This document shows, piece by piece, positions 8,093 to 15,471 of a stretch of DNA of 64,000 nucleotides. Position 1 is the stretch's first letter; each line of letters starts with the position of its first letter. The DNA is taken from positions 12,179-76,178 of the forward strand of contig CAYVJA010000004.1 of NCBI GenBank assembly GCA_964451605.1, written 5' to 3'. This DNA is from JAQVSH01 sp964451605 (GTDB lineage: Bacteria; Bacteroidota; Bacteroidia; Bacteroidales; UBA4181). The translations under genes and the position numbers were made by a program. Under the pieces are notes generated by a model, which saw only the letters and a program-made list of their open reading frames with translations, was not told the DNA's origin and made no database searches.

Positions 8093-8100
8093 TATCTTTG
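8093..8100 (+). promoter_or_regulatory. kdsB -7 box
   Basis: TATCTTTG matches TAnnTTTG and lies 47 bases upstream of the kdsB ATG. It supports the ATG at 8148 over in-frame codons further upstream. No convincing -33 element was seen. Confidence 0.5.
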
Positions 8101-8147
8101 CACCGGAAGCGTCTAGGTTGGGCGCCTTCAAAAAGAGTGGCAAAAGT

Positions 8148-8906
8148 ATGCATTTCATAGGAATTATCCCAGCCCGTTTCGCCTCAACCCGCTTCCCGGG
8201 TAAGCCCCTGGCCGATATTGGCGGCAAAAGTATGATTCAAAGGGTGTTTGAGCGTGCCTCGGAGGTGTTCCGGGAGGTGGTTGTGGCCACCGACGATGAA
8301 CGTATCCGGTTGGAGGTAATCCGGTTCGGCGGCAAAGTGGTGATGACTTCGCCTGACCACAAAAGCGGCACTGACCGTTGTGCAGAGGCGTTGCAGCGGG
8401 TAGAAGAGGCAATGCCCGGCTCCCGATTCGATGTGGTGGTGAATATTCAGGGCGATGAACCCTTTATCTCTCCTTCTCAACTGGAGTTGTTGAAGGCATC
8501 TTTTTTACGGAAGGAGGTCGACATTGCCACCCTGATACAACCTTTGTCGGATCCCGACGACATTGTAAACCCCAATTGTGTGAAGGCGGTGGTGGCTAAA
8601 AATGGAAATGCCATCTATTTCAGTCGTTCGCCCATTCCTTTTGTGAGAGGGGTGGAGCCGGCTTTATGGCCCCATCGGCACATTTTTTACCGTCATATCG
8701 GACTCTATGCCTATCGGGTTCCTGTGCTGCGCGAGATTACCCGTCTTGAGCCGTCGTCACTCGAACTGGCAGAGTCGCTCGAACAGAACCGCTGGCTCGA
8801 AAACGGGTATGTGATAGCCACCTCGGTTACAGACGAGAAATCGGTGGGTATCGATACACCGGCCGATTTGCAGCGGGTTCTTTCGGAATATGGCCACTTG
8901 CTTTAA
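8148..8906 (+). CDS. kdsB: 3-deoxy-manno-octulosonate cytidylyltransferase
   Basis: KdsB activates Kdo with CTP to CMP-Kdo for lipopolysaccharide inner core assembly. The 252-residue protein shows the nucleotidyltransferase start IGIIPARFASTRFPGKPLADI, then VVVATDDERI, VVNIQGDEPFI with the metal-binding Asp, and IFYRHIGLYAYRVPVL near the C-terminus. ATG 8148 gives the usual N-terminus; the longer frame from 8055 runs into folE and the promoter. It is followed by ndk with its own promoter. Confidence 0.96.
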   Translation: MHFIGIIPARFASTRFPGKPLADIGGKSMIQRVFERASEVFREVVVATDDERIRLEVIRFGGKVVMTSPDHKSGTDRCAEALQRVEEAMPGSRFDVVVNIQGDEPFISPSQLELLKASFLRKEVDIATLIQPLSDPDDIVNPNCVKAVVAKNGNAIYFSRSPIPFVRGVEPALWPHRHIFYRHIGLYAYRVPVLREITRLEPSSLELAESLEQNRWLENGYVIATSVTDEKSVGIDTPADLQRVLSEYGHLL

Positions 8907-8928
8907 TCGTCCCTTTTTGGTAGTTTTG
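8898..8928 (+). promoter_or_regulatory. ndk promoter candidate
   Basis: TTG (8898-8900) is followed after 20 bases by TAGTTTTG (8921-8928), close to the Bacteroidetes TTTG-N19-21-TAnnTTTG pattern. The -33 half overlaps the last codons of kdsB. The ndk ATG is 25 bases downstream of the -7 box. Confidence 0.6.
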
Positions 8929-8953
8929 TTTTTCAGACATTTCAAAACTCGTT

Positions 8954-9391
8954 ATGGCCGGAAAGTATACTTTTACCATTGTTAAGCCTTGTGCTGTGAA
9001 GGCCGGATATACCGGCGCAATATTATCGGATATGATGAAGGGAGGCTTCGATATTGTTGCTATGAAGTTTGTAAAGCTTACCCGTGAACAGGCGGAGTCG
9101 TTTTACGGAATTCACAGGGAGAAACCTTTCTATTCCGATTTGGTGGCTTTCATGACTTCAGGCCCGATCGTAGTGGCAATACTTGAGAAGGAGAATGCAG
9201 TGGAGGCCTATCGTACTCTGATCGGCACCACTAACCCGGCCAATGCTGCAGAGGGAACCATTCGTAAGAAGTATGCCAAATCGTTGCAGGAGAACGCGGT
9301 ACACGGATCGGACAGTGATGAGAATGCCATCATCGAGTGCAACTTTTTCTTTTCAGCCTGCGAACGTTTTACTGACTATCGGATAGGTTAA
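8954..9391 (+). CDS. ndk: Nucleoside diphosphate kinase
   Basis: Ndk balances NTP pools by transferring the gamma phosphate of ATP to NDPs through a phosphohistidine. The 145-residue protein starts [20 protein letters not shown] and has the active-site motif [12 protein letters not shown], whose His is the phosphocarrier. VKP at the start and [20 protein letters not shown] are also family hallmarks. It ends six bases before the convergent lipoprotein stop. Confidence 0.96.
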   Translation: MAGKYTFTIVKPCAVKAGYTGAILSDMMKGGFDIVAMKFVKLTREQAESFYGIHREKPFYSDLVAFMTSGPIVVAILEKENAVEAYRTLIGTTNPANAAEGTIRKKYAKSLQENAVHGSDSDENAIIECNFFFSACERFTDYRIG

Positions 9392-9397
9392 GACGGT

Positions 9398-10987
9398 TTA
9401 CTTTTCTCGTCGTAACCGGAGTATCTGCCCGCTTTCGCGATAGCCTCCGGGTTCGCTCAATGGCTCAAGCTTTTGTAAAATCAGTACATCCAATTCGAAT
9501 TGCCATCTCCAAAAGGTGAGTTCGGATGCTTCGGATAGGGAGTTCTCTTTCCCGTTCCATAAGGTAAGCAGATCTATGGGAATCATCTTTTCCCCGCTCA
9601 ACAGGTGCGGCCTCGAAGGGGTAAGCCCCGGTTCCAAACGGAATCGTGTATAGGGTTTTAATCCCGTTACGCCTCCCTGTTTGCTAAAGATGAGGCGCAA
9701 CGGATCGTCGGGCTGAGGCTGGGTGTTTATATACGAACCGGCCAACAGGATAGCGGCAAGATGGTTGGTTATGCGTTCTTCGAGCAAGGCAGGCTGAAAG
9801 GGTTGGTTCATGCCTTCGAAAATTGCGGTTTCTGCACCATGGGGCCGACGACAGATAACAGTCAGCTCTTTTCCCTTTCGAGTGTTCGAAACCAGTTTAA
9901 GCGTGTCGTTGAGAAAGAGAGGAAATAACGGCGTCTCTGTGCCGTCGACGGGAATTCCTTCGGCCGATCCGAAGGATTCGGACAGCAGACGTTTTCGTCC
10001 AAGGGCAGTCCATCTGTCACGCTCCACATAGATCAGATAGACCGACTCCAGAAGGGGCGATTGCCACGATTGTGCAAGAGAGGCATGTGCAGGGATAGAG
10101 TCGATGAAATCGGTAATCCACCACCATCCGGTGGGTTGTTCGCGTTCCTGCAAGAGTGTTTCGGGTTCGGGCGGATGGAAGGCAAATTCATAACCTGCAA
10201 GATCGAGGGTTCCATCGGGATCGAGTACCTGCGCGAGCCCCTCGACTGTAAAAGTGCAGCTATTTACAATCAGGGGAAATTTTCCGGCATCTTCTAATTT
10301 GACCATCAACTCGAAACGATCAGGACTCTCCGGTGCCGAAAAGCGGAATAGGCGTGCCGAATTGTAGTTTCGGGCCAGTTGATAAGGATAGATCGTTACA
10401 GTGTGGCTGGTGCCTCTTCGTACGCCGAGCTCTATTTCGCCCGAAGGCCCTATGGAATAGTTTTCGAACGAAATGATTGCCGGAGGTTGATGGGCAGGAA
10501 AGTCGTAGAGCGCCGAATCGGTGAGGTGCAGGTAGGCGTCTGTCCCACAGGGGAGATATACATAATGGTTACCATTATGGGGGTATAGCCTGATCCAGAG
10601 TCCGCTGAGAGATTCCATGGGTTTGGAGAGGGCTTTTCGAACCGAGTCGGGGGTGTTCCACCCGCCTCGAAGGGGTTCCAGCCGGTTTTCCGGTTGTGCA
10701 GTTTGCTGCAGATAGAATTGTTGCAGTTCGTCGTAGTAGGGCGAATCGGGATTATATACGGCAAAGATGGCCTGGTGACTGGCTTCGCTGTGTTCGTTAA
10801 ACAGGATTTCGATAGAATCGGTTATGTTAAGCGCTTTTCGAAGCGAGTCTTCCGTCGATAAGAGTTCGAGGGTTTCGGTTGGGATATAGTCCGGCGTATC
10901 CCCGGTTTCGGCAGACTGATCGGCCCGCTCGAACCGGCAAGAGAGGAGAAGCATTAGAAATAGCAGAATCAACAGGGTTCTAAGCAT
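9398..10987 (-). CDS. Lipoprotein of unknown function
   Basis: I do not recognise a family for this 529-residue protein. It begins MLRTLLILLFLMLLLSC, a clear type II signal with lipobox LLSC and modified Cys at residue 17, so it should be lipid-anchored in the envelope. The rest is rich in aromatic and beta-prone residues with no obvious catalytic motif; SLSGLWIRLYPHNGNHYVYLP suggests a beta domain in the first half. It stands alone on the minus strand, convergent with ndk and divergent from the DHH phosphoesterase gene, so the context gives no function. Confidence 0.75.
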   Translation of the reverse strand: MLRTLLILLFLMLLLSCRFERADQSAETGDTPDYIPTETLELLSTEDSLRKALNITDSIEILFNEHSEASHQAIFAVYNPDSPYYDELQQFYLQQTAQPENRLEPLRGGWNTPDSVRKALSKPMESLSGLWIRLYPHNGNHYVYLPCGTDAYLHLTDSALYDFPAHQPPAIISFENYSIGPSGEIELGVRRGTSHTVTIYPYQLARNYNSARLFRFSAPESPDRFELMVKLEDAGKFPLIVNSCTFTVEGLAQVLDPDGTLDLAGYEFAFHPPEPETLLQEREQPTGWWWITDFIDSIPAHASLAQSWQSPLLESVYLIYVERDRWTALGRKRLLSESFGSAEGIPVDGTETPLFPLFLNDTLKLVSNTRKGKELTVICRRPHGAETAIFEGMNQPFQPALLEERITNHLAAILLAGSYINTQPQPDDPLRLIFSKQGGVTGLKPYTRFRLEPGLTPSRPHLLSGEKMIPIDLLTLWNGKENSLSEASELTFWRWQFELDVLILQKLEPLSEPGGYRESGQILRLRREK

Positions 10988-11068
10988 ATCTCAGCAGCAA
11001 GAATTACAGGGCGTACGGCTCCCCGGGTACCCCTCTGTGCAAAAGTAGAGAACTTGCACGAAAAATCG

Positions 11069-11076
11069 TACATTTG
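11069..11076 (+). promoter_or_regulatory. -7 box of the DHH phosphoesterase gene
   Basis: TACATTTG fits TAnnTTTG. It overlaps the alternative TTG start at 11074, which argues for the ATG at 11095 as the real start, about 19 bases downstream. Confidence 0.5.
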
Positions 11077-11094
11077 CCGATTAATCATGTTGTC

Positions 11095-12120
11095 ATGACT
11101 TGTCCCGAATCGCAGGTAACGCTGCTGAAAAATCATCTCATACCAGGAACCTCTGTAGTCCTGATTCCTCATCAGGGACCCGATGGCGATGCCATGGGTT
11201 CGGCACTGGCTCTTTATCACTTTTTTCGAAACAAAGCGCTTAGCCCGGTTGTGATAGTGCCAAACGAATTTCCCTCCTTCCTGAATTGGATGCCGGGTTC
11301 TGATGCTGTAATCAACTATTCGCAGCAGAAACAGGAGGCTGAGACCCTGCTTCAGGAAGCCGGCCTGGTATTTCATGTCGATCATAACGATGTTCAGCGT
11401 ACCGGAGTTATGAGTAAGGCGATAGAGAAGTGTAAGGTGCCCACAGGGTTAATAGATCACCATCGTGACGCCGTGATGCAACCCGATTTTTCCTTCTACG
11501 ATCCGCAGGCATCGGCAACTGCCGAACTGGTATATCAGTTGATTGTGGCGCTCGACGGTGAAGAGGCTGTCGATACAGATATAGCTACCTGCATTTATAC
11601 CGGAATTATGACCGATACGGGTTGTTTTAGTTATAACTCCTCGCGTCCCGAACTCTTTTGTGTGGTAGAGGGACTGCTCAGAAAGGGAATTGACAAGGAT
11701 AGAATATATGGTCTGGTGTACGATAACTTTTCGGAACACCGGATGCGTCTTTTGGGCGATTGTCTGCGCACTATGGAGGTGATACCCGCTTACCGTACTG
11801 CCATAATGACCCTTTCGCTCGAACAGCAGGAAGTTTTTTCTTTTGTAACGGGCGATGCCGAGGGTTTTGTGAACTATCCGCTTTCGGTGCAGGGGGTTGT
11901 TTTTTCGGCATTTTTTACCGAAAAAGAGGAAAAGATCCGCATTTCGTTCCGTTCGCGTGGTGCCTTCAGAGTGAACCGATTTGCCTCTAAATGGTTCAAC
12001 GGAGGAGGTCATGAAAATGCCTCTGGCGGGGAGTCGAAACAATCACTTGCCGAGACGGTAGAGGCGTTTAAGAAGCTACTTCCGCTGTATGCCGACGAGC
12101 TTTGTGGTGTTCAAGATTGA
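11095..12120 (+). CDS. nrnA: DHH family phosphoesterase, NrnA-like oligoribonuclease / pAp phosphatase
   Basis: NrnA-type enzymes degrade nanoRNAs and dephosphorylate 3'-phosphoadenosine 5'-phosphate. The 341-residue protein has the DHH-domain motifs PHQGPDGDAMGSALAL, VDHND, LIDHHRDA and YTGIMTDTGCF, with Asp/His ligands for two Mn ions, and the DHHA1 motif GGGHENASGG near the C-terminus that binds RNA. ATG 11095 is preferred to TTG 11074. The symbol is by family; a role in c-di-AMP or pApA breakdown is possible because GdpP-like domains share this fold, but no membrane or GGDEF part is present. Confidence 0.88.
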   Translation: MTCPESQVTLLKNHLIPGTSVVLIPHQGPDGDAMGSALALYHFFRNKALSPVVIVPNEFPSFLNWMPGSDAVINYSQQKQEAETLLQEAGLVFHVDHNDVQRTGVMSKAIEKCKVPTGLIDHHRDAVMQPDFSFYDPQASATAELVYQLIVALDGEEAVDTDIATCIYTGIMTDTGCFSYNSSRPELFCVVEGLLRKGIDKDRIYGLVYDNFSEHRMRLLGDCLRTMEVIPAYRTAIMTLSLEQQEVFSFVTGDAEGFVNYPLSVQGVVFSAFFTEKEEKIRISFRSRGAFRVNRFASKWFNGGGHENASGGESKQSLAETVEAFKKLLPLYADELCGVQD

Positions 12121-12192
12121 ATTAATTTGCGTAATATTGCCCTTCGGTAAAGGGAAAATCTCTTGGTTTGGCTCGGGTGGGCTGTTCTGCTT

Positions 12193-13200
12193 ATGAAAAA
12201 TACATATAAATTCTTTGGAATGAGGCTTATACCTATTTTCTTGCTTGTTCTTTCAGTTCTTGCTTCGTGCGATAAAGACAACAAAGATTATAACGCGTTT
12301 AACCAACAGAGAAACATTGATAATTACCTGGCAGCAAACGGGCTTTCGCTCTCTCCGCGTCCTTCGGGTCTCTATTTTGAACGTCTTTTTGCCGGTTCCG
12401 GCCTTGAGTCGCCTGTCGACACCCAGTTTGTTCAGATCGACTTTTTGACTCGTCTGCTCGATGGGAAACGGGTAGAGGGTTCGCCTTATTCTACCAACCG
12501 CATTGATTGGGCCGAACAGGTAAACATCTCTCCGCTCTATGCCCAGGGAACCACGGCGCTCTTTAAGATGAATGCTACCTACTTCGAACCGGCACTTTCG
12601 GAAGCGCTACACGAAATGAAGGTGGGCGATTCGGTTCGGTTGGTTATGATGCCGCGTCTGGCTGGTATCCCCGGGAACAAGTATCCTGTAGTCCTTTTCG
12701 TTAAGTTCCGGGGCATCATTGCCGATTTACTCAAGTGGGAACACGACAGGATTAACGCTTATCTTGATACCATCCCAGAGCAGCGGATTACCTCTCTCGA
12801 ATTGTCTGTACCCGGATCGACAAAAAAAGATACCCTTTATCTCATCTCATACGGCGGAGCGCGCAACGATTCAACAGCCAATACGGGCGATCAGGTGGTT
12901 TTAGACTATTATGGCAAGTATATAGACGGCACCGGATTTGAATTGCGCAAAGGGGCTACGCTCACAGTAGAGAAGGCCAGTTCGGGGAAGACCGATGCCA
13001 TTGTCGACGGTTTAGCCGAAGCGCTCAGACATGTGAACCCCGGAGAAAAGGTTAGCGTCATATTGCCTTACAGTCTGGCTTACGGTTCTGTAGATCAGAA
13101 TGAGACGTTAGGAGATATCAAGACTCCGACGGTTGTCGTGCCCGCCTACTCTACGCTGGTTTTTGATCTGATATTGCACAGAATTATACCCGAATATTAA
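12193..13200 (+). CDS. FKBP-type peptidyl-prolyl isomerase lipoprotein
   Basis: The protein starts MKNTYKFFGMRLIP and has a lipobox LASC after about 25 residues, so it is probably a lipid-anchored envelope protein. The C-terminal half fits an FKBP domain: GDQVVLDYYGKYIDGTGFE, EALRHVNPGEKVSVILP, LAYGS and STLVFDLILHRI. The N-terminal half has a weaker second FKBP-like unit (VQIDFLTRLLDGKRVEGS, LHEMKVGDSVRLVMMP). Proteins of this type assist folding of exported proteins. ATG 12220 is an alternative start that would still keep the lipobox. It lies five bases before iorA and may be cotranscribed, though a link in function is not obvious. Confidence 0.8.
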   Translation: MKNTYKFFGMRLIPIFLLVLSVLASCDKDNKDYNAFNQQRNIDNYLAANGLSLSPRPSGLYFERLFAGSGLESPVDTQFVQIDFLTRLLDGKRVEGSPYSTNRIDWAEQVNISPLYAQGTTALFKMNATYFEPALSEALHEMKVGDSVRLVMMPRLAGIPGNKYPVVLFVKFRGIIADLLKWEHDRINAYLDTIPEQRITSLELSVPGSTKKDTLYLISYGGARNDSTANTGDQVVLDYYGKYIDGTGFELRKGATLTVEKASSGKTDAIVDGLAEALRHVNPGEKVSVILPYSLAYGSVDQNETLGDIKTPTVVVPAYSTLVFDLILHRIIPEY

Positions 13201-13205
13201 CGTAT

Positions 13206-14794
13206 ATGAANNNNNNNNNNTGGGCGATGAGGCCATTGCCCAAGGGGCGCTCGATGCCGGTCTGTCCGGGGTGTATGCCTATCCCGGAACCCCGTCGACC
13301 GAAATTACCGAATACATTCAGGCTTCACCGCTGGCAAAGGAGAGGGCGGTTCACAGTGCCTGGTCGGTTAACGAGAAGACGGCCGTTGAAGAGGCCCTTG
13401 GTATGTCGTTTGCCGGAAAGAGGGCGTTGGTTTGCATGAAGCATGTGGGGCTCAATGTGGCTGCCGACGGCTTTATGAATGCTGCCATGACCGGGGTTAA
13501 CGGAGGGCTGATTGTATTGGCTGCCGATGATCCCTCAATGCACTCTTCGCAAAATGAACAGGATTCGCGTTTCTATGGCAAGTTTGCGATGATTCCCATC
13601 TTCGAACCATCCAGCCAGCAGGAGGCCTACGATATGATGTTCGAAGCCTTTGATCTGTCGGAGAAGTTCGAGACTCCCGTTTTACTGCGTATTACCACCC
13701 GAATGGCACACAGCCGTAGCGGTGTGGTACGTCGCGAACCGCGAGCCTTGAATAGTCTTTCACTCCCGGAAGATGAACGTCGTTTTATCCTTCTTCCGGC
13801 CAATGCAAGAGGTCGATACAAACGTTTATTGCGGTTGCAGGATCAGTTTTCGGTAGCCTCTGCCCATTCTGCTTTCAATCAGGTCTATCCCGGTTCGGAT
13901 AACACGCTAGGCATTATTGCCTGCGGGATTGCCTATAACTATTTGATGGAGTGTTACGGAGGAGCTCCGTCTCCCCATACGGTGATAAAAGTTTCGCAAT
14001 ATCCAGCTCCCATCGAACCCATTGCACAGCTTTTCGATACCTGTAAGAAGGTGTTGGTTCTGGAAGAGGGCTATCCTTTCCTGGAAGAGCAGTTAAAAGG
14101 GATCTTGCCGTGCGGACCGGCTGTTTCGGGTCGTCTCGATGGCACAATTCCCCGTGATGGAGAGCTTAACCCCAATCTGGTGGCCAAAGCCCTGGGTATG
14201 CCCTTGCCTGAGTTACTTTCTGCCCCCTCGCTGATGGTTAACCGCCCTCCTGCTCTCTGCAAGGGATGTGGCCACAGCGATACGTTTAATGCTTTGAATC
14301 AGGCACTGGCACAACTGGGCGGAGGAAAGGTATTCGGCGATATCGGGTGCTATACATTGGGAGCTCTGCCTCCTTATAACAGTTTGCATACCTGCGTGGA
14401 TATGGGTGCTTCTGTTACCATGGCCAAGGGTGCTGCCGATGCGGGAGTTCATCCCTCCGTGGGAGTTATTGGCGACTCTACCTTTACCCATTCGGGAATG
14501 ACCGGACTGCTCGACTGTGTACTTGAACAGACCCCTGTTACTATCATTATTGCCGATAATTCTACGGCAGCTATGACCGGCGGACAGCATTCATCGGCTT
14601 TTGGTATTCTGGAGAAGATATGTCTCGGTCTCGGGGTGGAACAGGCCCATATCAAGGTGTTAAAGCCTTTGCCCAAACACTTGGACGAAAATCGTGAGGT
14701 TTTGCGCAATGAGTTGAATTATAAAGGGGTATCGGTTGTCATATTCCAACGTGAGTGTGTACAGGTAGCTGCCCGAAGGGTTCGGAACAAGTAA
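13206..14794 (+). CDS. iorA: Indolepyruvate ferredoxin oxidoreductase alpha subunit (gap near start)
   Basis: IorA with IorB oxidatively decarboxylates aryl pyruvates from Trp, Phe and Tyr to aryl-acetyl-CoA, reducing ferredoxin; this is an anaerobic, oxygen-sensitive system. ATGAA at 13206 precedes gap 13211-13220; after it the frame reads LGDEAIAQGALDAGLSGVYA, the usual N-terminus. TPP-binding motifs are GDIGCYTLGALPPYNSLH, GASVTMAKGAADAG and GDSTFTHSGM; CKGCGHSDTFNAL is also present. The ten Ns cannot be the true length because the frames on either side do not join. The protein ends RRVRNK without the C-terminal ferredoxin domain with two CxxCxxCxxxC clusters found in archaeal IorA. iorB follows 18 bases later. 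Confidence 0.93.
13211..13220. other. iorA: Assembly gap (10 N) in iorA start
   Basis: Ten Ns separate the ATG (13206) from the conserved LGDEA motif. ATG and the downstream frame are out of phase by the stated length, so the true missing length is 2 modulo 3, for example 8 or 11 bases. Confidence 0.99.
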
Positions 14795-14812
14795 TTCTTA
14801 AGACAATCGTTT

Positions 14813-15406
14813 ATGAAGACAGATATTATTTTGGCCGGTGTCGGAGGCCAGGGTATCCTTTCTATTGCGGCTGCTATTGCAGCCGCGGCACTGCATGAAA
14901 ACCTCCATATCAAACAGGCCGAAGTGCATGGGATGAGCCAACGGGGAGGAGATGTGCAGTCGCATCTGCGCATTTCTGACAAACCGGTACTTTCCGATTT
15001 AATCCCAGCAGGCGAGGCCAACCTGATTCTATCGGTAGAACCGCTCGAAGCCTTGCGCTACTTGCCCTATCTGCATTCCAACGGATGGGTGGTTACTAAC
15101 TCTACCCCGTTTGTCAATGTTCCCAACTATCCCGATCCCTTACAAATACTGGAAACCTTGAACAGTCTGCCCCGCGTGGTGATTCTCGATGCAGAATCGC
15201 TGGCAAAGGAGTGTGGCATTGAGCGTGCCTCGAATATGGTGATGCTGGGTGCGGCCATCCCGTTTTTGCAGTTGAGTCAGGCATCGGTCGAAGAGGCTGT
15301 TTCCCGTACCTTCGAGCGGAAAGGTCAGGAGATTGTTAATTTGAATATCAGAGCATTACGAGCTGGTTTGGAGATCTCAAGCAAAAAGGGGACATTGTTA
15401 ACATAA
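14813..15406 (+). CDS. iorB: Indolepyruvate ferredoxin oxidoreductase beta subunit
   Basis: The 197-residue gamma-type subunit carries the pyruvate-oxidoreductase gamma-domain motifs: ILAGVGGQGILSIAAAIAAA at the N-terminus and QAEVHGMSQRGGDVQSHLRI, followed by DLIPAGEANLILSVEPLEA. It completes the IorAB enzyme encoded just upstream. The last three codons and stop (TTG TTA ACA TAA) overlap the first of three 11-base repeats that look like a Pho box for the next gene. Confidence 0.95.
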   Translation: MKTDIILAGVGGQGILSIAAAIAAAALHENLHIKQAEVHGMSQRGGDVQSHLRISDKPVLSDLIPAGEANLILSVEPLEALRYLPYLHSNGWVVTNSTPFVNVPNYPDPLQILETLNSLPRVVILDAESLAKECGIERASNMVMLGAAIPFLQLSQASVEEAVSRTFERKGQEIVNLNIRALRAGLEISSKKGTLLT

Positions 15407-15453
15407 CCTTAACAATTCGTTAATACATGTAGCAATTCTCCAAGGTACTTTTG
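15398..15453 (+). promoter_or_regulatory. Pho-box-like triple direct repeat and -7 box of the phosphate transporter
   Basis: TTAAC, TTAAC and TTAAT begin at 15398, 15409 and 15420, an exact 11-base period, the arrangement bound by PhoB/PhoP-family regulators in tandem (Bacillus PhoP repeats are TTAACA spaced about 11). A TACTTTTG -7 box lies at 15446-15453, 19 bases before the transporter ATG, and no good -33 box is present, consistent with activator-dependent transcription. An OmpR-type regulator gene sits at the other end of the transporter. Site function is inferred. Confidence 0.5.
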
Positions 15454-15471
15454 CCATACATTTACTTGTTT

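Noticed and set aside
13206..13439. Short separate ORF at the iorA start
   Set aside because: It arises from reading across the N run in the wrong frame; the correct frame resumes LGDEA after the gap.
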